DNA from: an uncultured Roseburia sp.
Lineage (GTDB): Bacteria > Bacillota > Clostridia > Lachnospirales > Lachnospiraceae
Assembly (NCBI GenBank): GCA_900539115.1
Contig: UQAQ01000019.1
Coordinates: 1 to 53,514 of the forward strand
Length of the DNA: 53,514 bases
Reading direction: 5' to 3'
Part shown: piece after piece, positions 1 to 8,395 of the stretch
How positions within the stretch are numbered: the first letter of the stretch is position 1
Layout: every line of letters begins with the position of its first letter
Notes under the pieces: model-generated
Database searches by the model: none
Seen by the model: only the letters and a program-made list of their open reading frames with translations
What the model was told of the DNA's origin: nothing
Made by a program: the position numbers and the translations under genes

Positions 1-11
1 GAAATTAACAG

Positions 12-281
12 ATGTTTCGTTTATGGGCAAAAGAATTTAAAAGCAATCGAATGATCCGGGACATGGTCGTGGAAAATGATTCCCCGGAGATGTCCCGGAC
101 TAAAAAAGTATTTGCAGCACTGGAAGAAGTGTGCTACGAATTTGATCTTTCCAAACCGATCTGGCTGGAACACAATATCGAAGAATTCAAGCGTGTCGAC
201 AAAACCCGCTTTCGCAGCGATAATTTTATCGACGGCATCGAATTTGATTATCTTGAGATCCACGTTATTGAGGAAGATTAG
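12..281 (+). CDS. Small conserved protein, function unknown
   Basis: An 89-residue acidic protein with no signal peptide, membrane segment or recognisable catalytic motif. An in-frame TAA at 6-8 shows that the gene starts at the ATG at 12 and is complete, although any ribosome binding site lies mostly outside the window. The C-terminus (DYLEIHVIEED) and the run KPIWL are features I associate from memory with a small uncharacterised family in Lachnospiraceae. It is convergent with hydF and the two stop regions overlap by 17 bp, so there is no room for a terminator between them. Function not assignable. Confidence 0.75.
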   Translation: MFRLWAKEFKSNRMIRDMVVENDSPEMSRTKKVFAALEEVCYEFDLSKPIWLEHNIEEFKRVDKTRFRSDNFIDGIEFDYLEIHVIEED

Positions 282-1458
282 GGATCGGCTCGATACTCCG
301 CTGTAAAATCCCTTTCATATACGCTATGGCAATTCCATAGTTCGTAAATGGGATGCCTTGGTCAACGGCACATTTCATACGATACTTCACTTCTCTCTCA
401 TTGAGCATGCACCCTCCACAATGGATGACCATCGCATAAGGAGATAGATCTTCCTTAAACTCCCGGCCGGAACTCCATTCAAATTTCAGATCTTTCCCGG
501 TATATTTTAAAAGCCAGTTTGGCAGTTTTACAGTACCGATATCTTCGCACTGGCGGTGATGCGTACAGCCTTCCGAAACGAGGATGCGGTCTCCGTCTTT
601 TAGTGAATCTACCGCTTGAATTCCTTTGACAGCGGTTTCCAGATACCCTTTAAAACGTGCCATTAAAATAGAAAACGAAGTCAATGGAATCTCTTTTGGC
701 ACAATGGCTGCGACCTCTTCAAATGCCTGACTGTCCGTGATCACCATACGGACATTTCCTTCTAATTTTTGTAAAGTCCGGGCAAGTTCTGTATTTCTTA
801 CCGTCACTGCGGCAGCGCCCGCCTCCAGAATATCGCGTATCACCTGCTGCTGTGGCAGGATCAGACGGCCTTTGGGGGCAGCGGAATCAATCGGAATGAC
901 AAGCACAGCAAGGTCTCCCGGGCACAAAAGATCTCCCACGATCTGAAGTGTCATAGCCTCTGTCGGAATCTGATGAGCAAGTTTTTCCTTACACTCACGA
1001 ATACCAATTTTTTCCAAAGCACTAATATAGATACTATGCTCCTCTTCTTTCGGAATTTTCTCCAAAAGATCGGATTTATTATAAATAATCAGATAGGGCA
1101 GTTCTTTTTCCTGAATCAATGCAAGCAGCTGCTTGTCTGTCGCTGTGAATCCCTTTTTTGCATCAACGACAAGGACGGCAATATCGGTTCGGTTTAAGAT
1201 CTGTTTTGTTTTTTGGATTCGTTTTTCGCCCAATTCGCCGACATCATCGAAGCCGGGAGTATCAATGATCATAACCGGTCCTAACGGAAGAAGTTCCATC
1301 GCTTTTTGCACCGGATCCGTCGTCGTTCCGAGGACATCTGACACGACTGCCAGTTCCTGCCCGGTTATCGCATTGACAACACTGGATTTTCCGGCATTGC
1401 GGCAGCCAAAAAATCCGATGTGGATTCGATTGGCAGAGGGAGTATCATTGAGTGACAT
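265..1458 (-). CDS. hydF: [FeFe] hydrogenase H-cluster maturation GTPase HydF
   Basis: HydF is the cytoplasmic scaffold and carrier on which the 2Fe subcluster of [FeFe] hydrogenase is assembled with HydE and HydG. The 397-residue protein has an N-terminal GTPase domain with P-loop GCRNAGKS (18-25), DTPGF (66-70) and NKSD (127-130). The C-terminal cluster-binding domain shows C298-x-H300 and later H346-C347-x2-C350, the CxH...HCxxC signature of the family. A longer open frame extends to 1635, but the ATG at 1458 is preceded by AAGAAGG at good spacing and the upstream residues are hydrophobic non-family sequence. An extended -10 (TGGTACAAT on the minus strand, 1491-1499) can drive it. HydE and HydG are not in the window. 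Confidence 0.95.
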   Translation of the reverse strand: MSLNDTPSANRIHIGFFGCRNAGKSSVVNAITGQELAVVSDVLGTTTDPVQKAMELLPLGPVMIIDTPGFDDVGELGEKRIQKTKQILNRTDIAVLVVDAKKGFTATDKQLLALIQEKELPYLIIYNKSDLLEKIPKEEEHSIYISALEKIGIRECKEKLAHQIPTEAMTLQIVGDLLCPGDLAVLVIPIDSAAPKGRLILPQQQVIRDILEAGAAAVTVRNTELARTLQKLEGNVRMVITDSQAFEEVAAIVPKEIPLTSFSILMARFKGYLETAVKGIQAVDSLKDGDRILVSEGCTHHRQCEDIGTVKLPNWLLKYTGKDLKFEWSSGREFKEDLSPYAMVIHCGGCMLNEREVKYRMKCAVDQGIPFTNYGIAIAYMKGILQRSIEPIPNLPQ

Positions 1459-1490
1459 ACGTATACCTTCTTTCTTGTTTATTAAAAAAC

Positions 1491-1523
1491 ATTGTACCAC
1501 ATTTCTGAAAAATATGATATAAT
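1491..1523. promoter_or_regulatory. Divergent extended -10 promoters of hydF and the DUF4317 gene
   Basis: On the plus strand TGATATAAT (1515-1523) is an extended -10 for the DUF4317 gene. On the minus strand TGGTACAAT (1491-1499) is an extended -10 for hydF. Neither has a convincing -35 box. Assigned from motif and position only. Confidence 0.5.
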
Positions 1524-1573
1524 CATTTCGTGTAATATTAGGAACCCAACGATAATAGAAATGGAGAATAAAG

Positions 1574-2704
1574 ATGAATAAAACAGAAGTTACGGAAATA
1601 AAGAAAATATTTAAAAAAGACGACAATGGCATCACAAGGATCTGTGGATGCTATGTAGATGGCGAAAAGAATAAGCGTGTCGAGTTAAAAGAGGCATTTT
1701 ACTCTCTTCCCGAAGAAGAAATGTTTAAATACGTGGATATTTTTCGAAAAACGATGTCCGGTACGCTTGGCAAAAATCTTATGAATATGGAATTTCCGAT
1801 GGAAGAAGAAACCAATGACGATGGCAAGCAGAAATTTATGATGAAACTTGTAGACAGCGGTCTGCAAGACGACGCCCTTTTGGATGAATTCTATGATATG
1901 GTGATCAAAACGTACGAATATACCGGAAATTATCTTATCGTTCTGATCCATACCGCTTACGATATTCCGTCAATCACAGCGGATGGAATCGAAAACGAAG
2001 ATGCATCCGATTATGTATATAATTTTATCCTTTGCAGTATATGTCCCGTAAAATTATCCAAGGCCGGGCTCTGCTACAATCCGGAAAATAACAGTATTGA
2101 GGACTGTGACCGCGACTGGATCGTACAGGCACCGGCAAACGGTTTTCTTTTCCCTGCCTTCAATGACCGAAACACAGACATCCACAGCCTGCTTTATTAT
2201 GCTAAAAATGCGGATGAAGTCGATATCGATTTTTCCTACAATCTGCTCGGCTGTACATTTCCAATTCCTGCTAAGGAACAAAAAGAAACGTTCCATGCTT
2301 TGGTGGAGGAGTCTCTCGGAACAACGTGCGATTACGAGATGGTGAAAAATCTGCATGAAAACTTAAATGAAATGATCGAGGAAAACAGAGAAAATCCGGA
2401 ACCGCTCGAACTGGACAAAGAAGATGTGAAAAAGATCCTCTCCTCGTGTGGAGTTTCGGAAGAAAAAATCGATGTTTTTGAAGAAAAATTTACGGAAAAT
2501 ATCGGGGAAGATCAGAAACTGGTCGCAGATAACATCGCCAATCTCCGCAAATTTGAAGTGCGAACTCCGAATGTCACCATTCAGGTAAACCCGGACCGAA
2601 CCGACCTTGTCAATACGCAGATTATCGACGGTGTACCTTGTATCGTCATTGAATGCAGTGACGAAGTGGAGGTCAATGGAATCCGCGTGGCAAATCCGAT
2701 GTAG
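1574..2704 (+). CDS. DUF4317 family protein
   Basis: A 376-residue soluble, acidic protein that I recognise as DUF4317, an uncharacterised family common in Clostridia. It begins MNKTEVTEIKK after GGAG at good spacing, and features include LIVLIHTAYDIP and a C-terminal part rich in E and D. There is no signal peptide or transmembrane segment, so a cytoplasmic location is likely. It is transcribed alone, divergent from hydF, with its own extended -10 promoter. Nothing in the sequence indicates a catalytic activity; the role is unknown. Confidence 0.85.
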   Translation: MNKTEVTEIKKIFKKDDNGITRICGCYVDGEKNKRVELKEAFYSLPEEEMFKYVDIFRKTMSGTLGKNLMNMEFPMEEETNDDGKQKFMMKLVDSGLQDDALLDEFYDMVIKTYEYTGNYLIVLIHTAYDIPSITADGIENEDASDYVYNFILCSICPVKLSKAGLCYNPENNSIEDCDRDWIVQAPANGFLFPAFNDRNTDIHSLLYYAKNADEVDIDFSYNLLGCTFPIPAKEQKETFHALVEESLGTTCDYEMVKNLHENLNEMIEENRENPEPLELDKEDVKKILSSCGVSEEKIDVFEEKFTENIGEDQKLVADNIANLRKFEVRTPNVTIQVNPDRTDLVNTQIIDGVPCIVIECSDEVEVNGIRVANPM

Positions 2705-2986
2705 GGATGTAAATAAGCGGGTAAGAACAAAAGAGAAATCTTTATTTTATATAAAGATTTCTCTCATAAACATTACAATTACTGGTTTCATTCTGGTGCG
2801 TGCCACCATATAATCAGACATCTCATCTGACACGGTAGATTATCCTCATACTAGAGTAAATGCATCGTTATTATCGCTGCCAGTACAGCGGGAGTAAACT
2901 CCTTATACTCCGTATCCCATAAAATGGGAGGAAGGTGATATAATCAACATTTTTTTGAAATTTAATATAAATTTATTTAACTCCCC
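2705..2986. other. Gene-free interval between two convergent genes
   Basis: About 280 bp without a convincing gene. It holds the perfect hairpin at 2732-2764 and two small hairpins (GGAGT/ACTCC at 2891-2902 and TCCCAT/ATGGGA at 2915-2929). A 30-codon open stretch on the minus strand (2851-2943) gives protein-like sequence but has no start codon. It could be a decayed gene end or chance. Confidence 0.4.
2732..2764 (-). terminator. Perfect 14-bp hairpin, probable terminator
   Basis: Arms 2732-2745 and 2751-2764 are perfectly complementary with a 5-nt loop. Read on the minus strand the hairpin is followed by TTTTGTTCTT, which suits termination of the lipoprotein transcript about 220 nt after its stop. 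On the plus strand the 3' side lacks a T run, so it would serve the DUF4317 gene poorly. Confidence 0.6.
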
Positions 2987-4486
2987 CTACTCTTCTTTCT
3001 CCTCCAGTACATACTTATACACCTCATACGGCTCATTGTCCGGATGCAGTTCCTCATCCTGCCAGTCACAGTAGGTATCTTCAGAGGCAAGCAACCCATT
3101 GATATGGTAAGTATCTGTATCATTTTTATAGTCGCTTTCCCCCTTTGCAACGATAACTTCCTGCAGTTTTCCCTCTTTGTACTGTAATTTGCTGGTAAAT
3201 TCGGTATAAACCTCATCGGCTTCATTATCAATAGCATAGCAAAAATAGCCCCCGGGGTTAACGTTAAATCCCTCATCACTGGGCGGTAAAAATGCTTCAT
3301 ATTTTCCATTTTGATAAGAAAAAATAACATATCCCGAAGCATCAAGAATTAATTCTTTGATTCCGTCTCCGGTCAGATCAACCAATTGTACCTGACGATA
3401 GAATCCTTCCTTTCCTGCCGAATATTCATCTAACGTTTGTTCTGTTCCATCCGGAAAATGAATCTTTTGCTCATTTTTCAATATCGGAAAATATTTGGTA
3501 AGCATGGTATAGTCTTCCGAACGCATGTTATACTGTTGTTCTTCCCAGTCAACTTTTTTCAGGTCTTTCAGAGATTCATCATACCAATTATACTCCTTGC
3601 ATTTTTTTACTTTTTTGCCAATTGCAAAATTTTTCTGTGATTTTTGCAATTTATGCAGAAACTGAGATTCTGACACCTCAGACATTAGCTGTTTATAAGA
3701 AAACCATTGAATCGCAACGGATTCTTTTTCCAATTTTCCATATTTTTCGTTCATCAAAGAATCAATATCAGAGTACTGTTTTTTCGTTAGTTTGGCAGTT
3801 TTTTTATTTCCATTTTTTGTCCGTTTATAGTAACTGTCTTTTAATTTTCCTTTTTTAGAAACAATATGAGAACTTCCCGCAAGATAATTATCGGTAAGAG
3901 TACCATTTTTTAATTGCAGGAATCCGACAGAGTCATAATTTTCGGCACCGGACACATGGGTGATGCCATGCACTATATAGTAATAATTATGTTTCTTTTG
4001 ATCAATATAGACAGTATCAATGTCATCACAAATGTCATGACCTTCGTTTCCAAAAGTTTTTCCTTTGCATTTTTTCAATTTTGAACCATCCTTGCTGATC
4101 TCGTAGTACCAGTTATTGGTAATATGACCTGTTCCGTTCACTCCGGTTGATATAATCAATTCCAGCCGTCCGTTTTGATCGAGATCCGTCACGGCGTAAT
4201 GATAGCTATCCATATATTGATCATAAGTCACAATCTTATCTTTTGCTTCGGCGATGGTTTTTAACTGCCCTTCTATCGATAACGGATCCACCGGCTGCAT
4301 TGCAGAGGATGACTCACGAATTGCCGAGTATGTGGTGCTAATTGCAGATGCTGTAGCAGTAACCGCAGATGTAGTAACACTTTCGGCGTTCTTTGGGGTT
4401 GAATTTTGTGCGGAATCTGCGCATCCCATCAGGATCAGGCTTGCCAGTAACAGGCATAGGGAAAAAATAGTTTTTGGGTTTTTCAT
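2987..4486 (-). CDS. Secreted lipoprotein with EF-like Ca-binding loops
   Basis: A 499-residue protein with a type II signal peptide: basic start, hydrophobic core and lipobox LMGC giving a lipidated Cys22. A Ser/Thr-rich linker (about 25-65) follows, typical of a tether from membrane to cell wall. Two D-x-D-x-[DN]-G loops occur in VTDLDQNGRLELI (about residue 100) and VDLTGDGIKELIL (about residue 370), the calcium-loop pattern of FG-GAP/VCBS-type and dockerin-like repeats. The middle is very lysine-rich. It sits between convergent neighbours as a single gene. No enzymatic motif is visible; an extracellular binding role is an inference. Confidence 0.8.
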   Translation of the reverse strand: MKNPKTIFSLCLLLASLILMGCADSAQNSTPKNAESVTTSAVTATASAISTTYSAIRESSSAMQPVDPLSIEGQLKTIAEAKDKIVTYDQYMDSYHYAVTDLDQNGRLELIISTGVNGTGHITNNWYYEISKDGSKLKKCKGKTFGNEGHDICDDIDTVYIDQKKHNYYYIVHGITHVSGAENYDSVGFLQLKNGTLTDNYLAGSSHIVSKKGKLKDSYYKRTKNGNKKTAKLTKKQYSDIDSLMNEKYGKLEKESVAIQWFSYKQLMSEVSESQFLHKLQKSQKNFAIGKKVKKCKEYNWYDESLKDLKKVDWEEQQYNMRSEDYTMLTKYFPILKNEQKIHFPDGTEQTLDEYSAGKEGFYRQVQLVDLTGDGIKELILDASGYVIFSYQNGKYEAFLPPSDEGFNVNPGGYFCYAIDNEADEVYTEFTSKLQYKEGKLQEVIVAKGESDYKNDTDTYHINGLLASEDTYCDWQDEELHPDNEPYEVYKYVLEEKEE

Positions 4487-4514
4487 AATAACTCACTCCT
4501 CACTATAGATAAAA

Positions 4515-4549
4515 ACGGCAAACCTAAAGTCTGATTTTAGATTTGCCGT
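4515..4549 (-). terminator. Rho-independent terminator of the hydratase gene
   Basis: Arms 4515-4528 and 4536-4549 pair over 14 positions. On the minus strand the only imperfect pair becomes G-U, and the hairpin is followed by TTTTT. It lies 26 bp after the hydratase stop and just before the lipoprotein start. Confidence 0.85.
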
Positions 4550-4575
4550 CATGTAATTATATGCTATAATTCATC

Positions 4576-6861
4576 CTATTTTTTATTATAGTTGATCAGA
4601 CAGCCTTTCAAGATGATCTCTCTCTCGTCATCTGTCAATCTGCCGAGTTTAAATTCCATCTCTTTCATGCCTTTGTTTACAACGTAAGCTTTTACGCTGT
4701 CTTTTTTATTGGCAATGGCATCTTTCACGTCTTTGACAAGGATGTAGTCATCTTTATCAAATGGAAGGTCGCCATCAAAAATAAATGGAAGCATTCCCCA
4801 GTTGATCAAGTTGGAACGATAACGTTTTGTCGCATATTCACGTGCGATATTTGCCATACCGCCGAGAACTCTCTGACAGCTGGCTGCCTGCTCACGAGCG
4901 GAACCATCTCCCGGTTTTACGGCAAAGATAACACTTCCGATCTCCGTTTCTTCCGGTTTTACATCGAAGGATTTCTGAATTGTCTCATATACGTCTTTGA
5001 GCTGTGGATCTACGGCGTAGATGTCTTCTCCGGCAAGGCGGGCTTTCTCAGCCTTCTGTACTTCTTTTGCTTTTCCAACGTATGCCGGATCTTTACGGGA
5101 AAGAGTAAATTCGGCAAGTCCAAGCGGATTGGAACGGTAAGAAGAAGTTTCTCCGGATGGGATCAATTCGTCCGTTGTAGTAACCGGGTCATGGATCATC
5201 GAAACCGTTTTCAAAAGCACATTGTCGGTAAGCGGGAACATTTCCGGCCAGTCTACGATGTTTGGACCAAATTTGATCTCAACCGATGGATCGGCTTTTC
5301 CGACACCATTGTATACACGATTTTCGTAAATCTTTTTATCAAAGAAATATTTCGGTTTTGTAAAGTTGACATCCACGTCAGTTGCTGCCGTAAGATATCC
5401 TTTGTTTGCGGCGGTTGCTGCGATGGAACGGGCATCCATAAGCGCAACAGAAGCAATCTGTCCATTCGTAACCTTAGAACCTTCTCGGTTCGGGAAGTTA
5501 CGTGTCGAATGACGGATGCTGAGTCCTTTGTTGCTAGGCACATCGCCGGCACCAAAACATGGTCCGCAGAAAGCAGTACGTACGGTAGCACCTGTCTCCA
5601 TAAGATCTGCGATGGCACCATTTTTTACCAATTCCATAAAGATCGGCTGGCTGGCCGGATATACACTCAGTGAGAACTCATCCGAACCGATGTATTTGCC
5701 GCGGAGAATATCCGCTGCGTCGCAGATGTTTTCAAATCCACCGCCGGCGCATCCTGCGATAACACCCTGCTCTACGTACAATTTTCCATTGTGGATCTTG
5801 TCTGTCAAGGTAAAGTTAATGTCTTTATTATTGTCAAGGCTGACAAGTGCCTTTTTCTCTACATCACGTAAAATATCTTCCAGGTTGTTGTTCAATTCCT
5901 CGATGGAATATACATTACTTGGATGGAATGGCATCGCGATCATAGGTTTGATCGTAGAAAGATCTACTTCTACCACGCCGTCATAGTAAGCGACCTGCTC
6001 CGGCTTGATCTCAGCGAAATCTTCACTTCTGCCGTGAATGTCGTAAAATTCTTTTACTTTATCATCGGTTCTCCAGATGGAAGACAGACAGGTTGTCTCT
6101 GTTGTCATAACGTCAACGCCGATACGGTAATCTACGCTCAGATTGTCAATTCCATCGCCGATAAATTCCATTACTTTATTATTAACATAACCATTTTCAA
6201 ATACAGCACCGATAATTGCCAGTGCGATATCCTGAGGACCGACACCCTTTTCCGGTTTTCCGGTAAGATGGATGGCTACGACACCCGGCATAGGGATATC
6301 ATAGGTCTGCTCCAAAAGCTGTTTTACGATCTCCGGACCACCTTCACCCATTGCCATCGTACCAAGGGCACCATAACGGGTATGGCTGTCGGAGCCAAGA
6401 ATCATTTTACCGCCGCCGGCAAGCATTTCACGGGCAAACTGGTGAATGACTGCCTGATGAGGTGGTACATAGATTCCACCGTATTTCTTTGCACAGGAAA
6501 GACCAAATACATGATCGTCTTCATTGATGGTTCCCCCTACTGCACATAAACTGTTATGGCAGTTTGTCAACACATAAGGCACTGGGAATTTTTCCAGTCC
6601 CGATGCTCTGGCGGTCTGCAAAATACCTACAAAAGTAATATCGTGGGATGTTAATTTGTCAAATTTAATTTTCAACTGTTCCATATTATCGGATGTGTTA
6701 TGGGCTTTTAAGATCCGATATGCCATTGTCCCTTTGGCTGCTTCTTCCTGTGTTGTATCCACACCTGTCTTACTTTTTACTGCGGAAAGAGCTTCTGCGC
6801 TGTCTGGAATCAGATCGGTTCCATTTACCAGGTAAGCTCCCTGTTCGTGTAATTTTACCAT
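4576..6861 (-). CDS. Aconitase-family hydratase (YbhJ-like)
   Basis: A 761-residue cytoplasmic enzyme of the aconitase/isopropylmalate isomerase superfamily. Such enzymes move a hydroxyl across a double bond using a [4Fe-4S] cluster. Visible elements: ILGSDSHTRYGALG (about 155-170), a CAGGGFENICDAA segment (about 385-400) and CGPCFGAGD (about 445), supplying candidate cluster cysteines, plus the swivelling C-terminal domain with NLINWGMLP. The overall sequence resembles the uncharacterised YbhJ-type hydratases more than AcnA/AcnB, so the substrate is uncertain. Start supported by AAAGGAG. It is a single gene, divergent from pyrBI, with its own promoter and a strong terminator. Confidence 0.85.
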   Translation of the reverse strand: MVKLHEQGAYLVNGTDLIPDSAEALSAVKSKTGVDTTQEEAAKGTMAYRILKAHNTSDNMEQLKIKFDKLTSHDITFVGILQTARASGLEKFPVPYVLTNCHNSLCAVGGTINEDDHVFGLSCAKKYGGIYVPPHQAVIHQFAREMLAGGGKMILGSDSHTRYGALGTMAMGEGGPEIVKQLLEQTYDIPMPGVVAIHLTGKPEKGVGPQDIALAIIGAVFENGYVNNKVMEFIGDGIDNLSVDYRIGVDVMTTETTCLSSIWRTDDKVKEFYDIHGRSEDFAEIKPEQVAYYDGVVEVDLSTIKPMIAMPFHPSNVYSIEELNNNLEDILRDVEKKALVSLDNNKDINFTLTDKIHNGKLYVEQGVIAGCAGGGFENICDAADILRGKYIGSDEFSLSVYPASQPIFMELVKNGAIADLMETGATVRTAFCGPCFGAGDVPSNKGLSIRHSTRNFPNREGSKVTNGQIASVALMDARSIAATAANKGYLTAATDVDVNFTKPKYFFDKKIYENRVYNGVGKADPSVEIKFGPNIVDWPEMFPLTDNVLLKTVSMIHDPVTTTDELIPSGETSSYRSNPLGLAEFTLSRKDPAYVGKAKEVQKAEKARLAGEDIYAVDPQLKDVYETIQKSFDVKPEETEIGSVIFAVKPGDGSAREQAASCQRVLGGMANIAREYATKRYRSNLINWGMLPFIFDGDLPFDKDDYILVKDVKDAIANKKDSVKAYVVNKGMKEMEFKLGRLTDDEREIILKGCLINYNKK

Positions 6862-6918
6862 TTGGTTTCTCTCCTTTCAAAACGGGGGCTTGTGTCAAAA
6901 TGATTACCCCAATTTAGT

Positions 6919-6947
6919 ATTATACTTCTAAATGAAGATTTTTGCAA
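6919..6947 (-). promoter_or_regulatory. Promoter of the hydratase gene
   Basis: On the minus strand, -35 TTGCAA (6942-6947), 17-bp spacer and -10 TATAAT (6919-6924). It lies 58 bp upstream of the start codon and is back to back with the pyrB promoter. Confidence 0.7.
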
Positions 6948-6955
6948 ATATATTA

Positions 6956-6984
6956 TTGTTTTTTCTTATAAATTGTTGTACAAT
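6956..6984 (+). promoter_or_regulatory. Promoter of pyrBI
   Basis: -35 TTGTTT (6956-6961), 17-bp spacer, -10 TACAAT (6979-6984). The leader to the pyrB start is only about 28 nt, too short for a PyrR-type attenuator. Confidence 0.7.
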
Positions 6985-7018
6985 GGATAAAAATATGCAA
7001 CCGACAAGGGAGGTACTT

Positions 7019-7933
7019 ATGCGACACATAATGAATGCATTGGATTTATCCGTAGATGAACTTGATGATCTGATCGCACTGGCTCAGAAAATCATGAAAC
7101 ATCCGGAAGAATATGCAGAAATCTGTAAAGGAAAAAAACTGGCAACTTGTTTTTATGAACCAAGCACACGAACCAGACTTAGTTTTGAAGCGGCGATGTT
7201 AAATCTGGGTGGCAGTGTTCTTGGTTTTTCTTCTGCTGATTCAAGTTCAGCTTCCAAAGGCGAAAGCGTATCCGATACGATTCGTGTCATCTCTTCGTAT
7301 GCGGACATCTGTGCGATGCGTCATCCCAAAGAAGGTGCGCCGCTTGTAGCGTCCATGCACTCTTCTATTCCGGTGATCAATGCCGGGGACGGTGGACACA
7401 ATCATCCGACTCAGACATTGACCGATCTTCTTACGATCAAAAATCTGAAGGGTCGTCTCGACCATTTGAAAATTGGTTTTTGCGGAGACCTGAAATTTGG
7501 ACGAACCGTTCATTCCCTGATCGGTGCGATGGTACGTTATCCGGGTATTGAATTTGTCCTCATCTCTCCTCCGGAGCTTCGCATCCCGGATTATCTGAGA
7601 AAAGAAACATTGGAAGAAAACAATATTCCATTTCAGGAAGTTTCCGATCTGGATTCGGTCATCGGAGATCTCGACATTCTGTATATGACCCGTGTACAGA
7701 GAGAACGTTTCTTTAATGAAGAAGATTATATCCGACTGCGCGACAGTTTTATCCTCGACAAGGCGAAAATGGCGATAGCGCCGGAAGATATGCTCGTACT
7801 TCACCCTCTCCCACGTGTCAATGAAATTGCCACGGAAGTGGATGACGATCCGCGCGCCGTATACTTCAAACAGGCAAAATTTGGTGTTTACATCCGCATG
7901 GCTTTGATACTTCGGTTATTGGAGCTTGCCTAA
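7019..7933 (+). CDS. pyrB: Aspartate carbamoyltransferase catalytic subunit
   Basis: Joins carbamoyl phosphate and L-aspartate to carbamoyl-aspartate, the committed step of pyrimidine synthesis. The 304-residue product has the carbamoyl-phosphate motif STRTR within YEPSTRTRLSFEAAM, HPTQTLTDL, and the C-terminal HPLPRVNEI segment. An open frame continues upstream to 6932, but GGGAGG directly before the ATG at 7019 and the normal family length set the start there. It is followed 18 bp later by pyrI, so the enzyme is the allosteric catalytic-regulatory type. Confidence 0.97.
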   Translation: MRHIMNALDLSVDELDDLIALAQKIMKHPEEYAEICKGKKLATCFYEPSTRTRLSFEAAMLNLGGSVLGFSSADSSSASKGESVSDTIRVISSYADICAMRHPKEGAPLVASMHSSIPVINAGDGGHNHPTQTLTDLLTIKNLKGRLDHLKIGFCGDLKFGRTVHSLIGAMVRYPGIEFVLISPPELRIPDYLRKETLEENNIPFQEVSDLDSVIGDLDILYMTRVQRERFFNEEDYIRLRDSFILDKAKMAIAPEDMLVLHPLPRVNEIATEVDDDPRAVYFKQAKFGVYIRMALILRLLELA

Positions 7934-7951
7934 AGAAAGGAGAACGTAATT

Positions 7952-8392
7952 ATGTTAAATATTGGTGGATTGAATCAGGGAGTTGTCATTGATCATATCA
8001 AGGCAGGTCATGCGATGCAGATTTATCATTACCTGAATCTGGAAAAACTAGACTGCAGTGTAGCCATCATCAAAAATGCAAAAAGCAATAAAATGGGAAA
8101 AAAAGATATCATTAAGATCGAAGGACCTCTCTGCGTAGATCTTGATATCCTTGGTGTGTTAGATGACAATATCACGATCAATATGATTGAAAATGATAAG
8201 ATTGTACAAAAACGTACTCTTACACTTCCTGAGATGGTTACAAATATTATCAAATGCAAAAATCCGAGATGTATTACTTCCATCGAGCAGGAACTTCCAC
8301 ACCGCTTTAAATTGACAGACCGGAAACATCGTATTTACCGTTGTCTGTATTGTGAGCAGAAATTTAAACCAGCCCAGGAAAAGGAGTTTTAA
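7952..8392 (+). CDS. pyrI: Aspartate carbamoyltransferase regulatory subunit
   Basis: The 146-residue regulatory chain binds nucleotide effectors and holds catalytic trimers together through a zinc domain. The N-terminal nucleotide-binding domain includes GVVIDHIKAGHAM. The C-terminal zinc site has four cysteines, two in KCKNPRC and two in CLYC. AGAAAGGAG precedes the ATG. Co-transcribed with pyrB. Confidence 0.97.
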   Translation: MLNIGGLNQGVVIDHIKAGHAMQIYHYLNLEKLDCSVAIIKNAKSNKMGKKDIIKIEGPLCVDLDILGVLDDNITINMIENDKIVQKRTLTLPEMVTNIIKCKNPRCITSIEQELPHRFKLTDRKHRIYRCLYCEQKFKPAQEKEF

Positions 8393-8395
8393 AAA

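Noticed and set aside
2851..2943. Protein-like 30-codon minus-strand stretch
   Set aside because: No start codon or binding site and too short to match a family; could be a relic but cannot be supported.
6985..7018. PyrR attenuator before pyrB
   Set aside because: The leader is only about 30 nt from the best promoter, too short for antiterminator and terminator hairpins.
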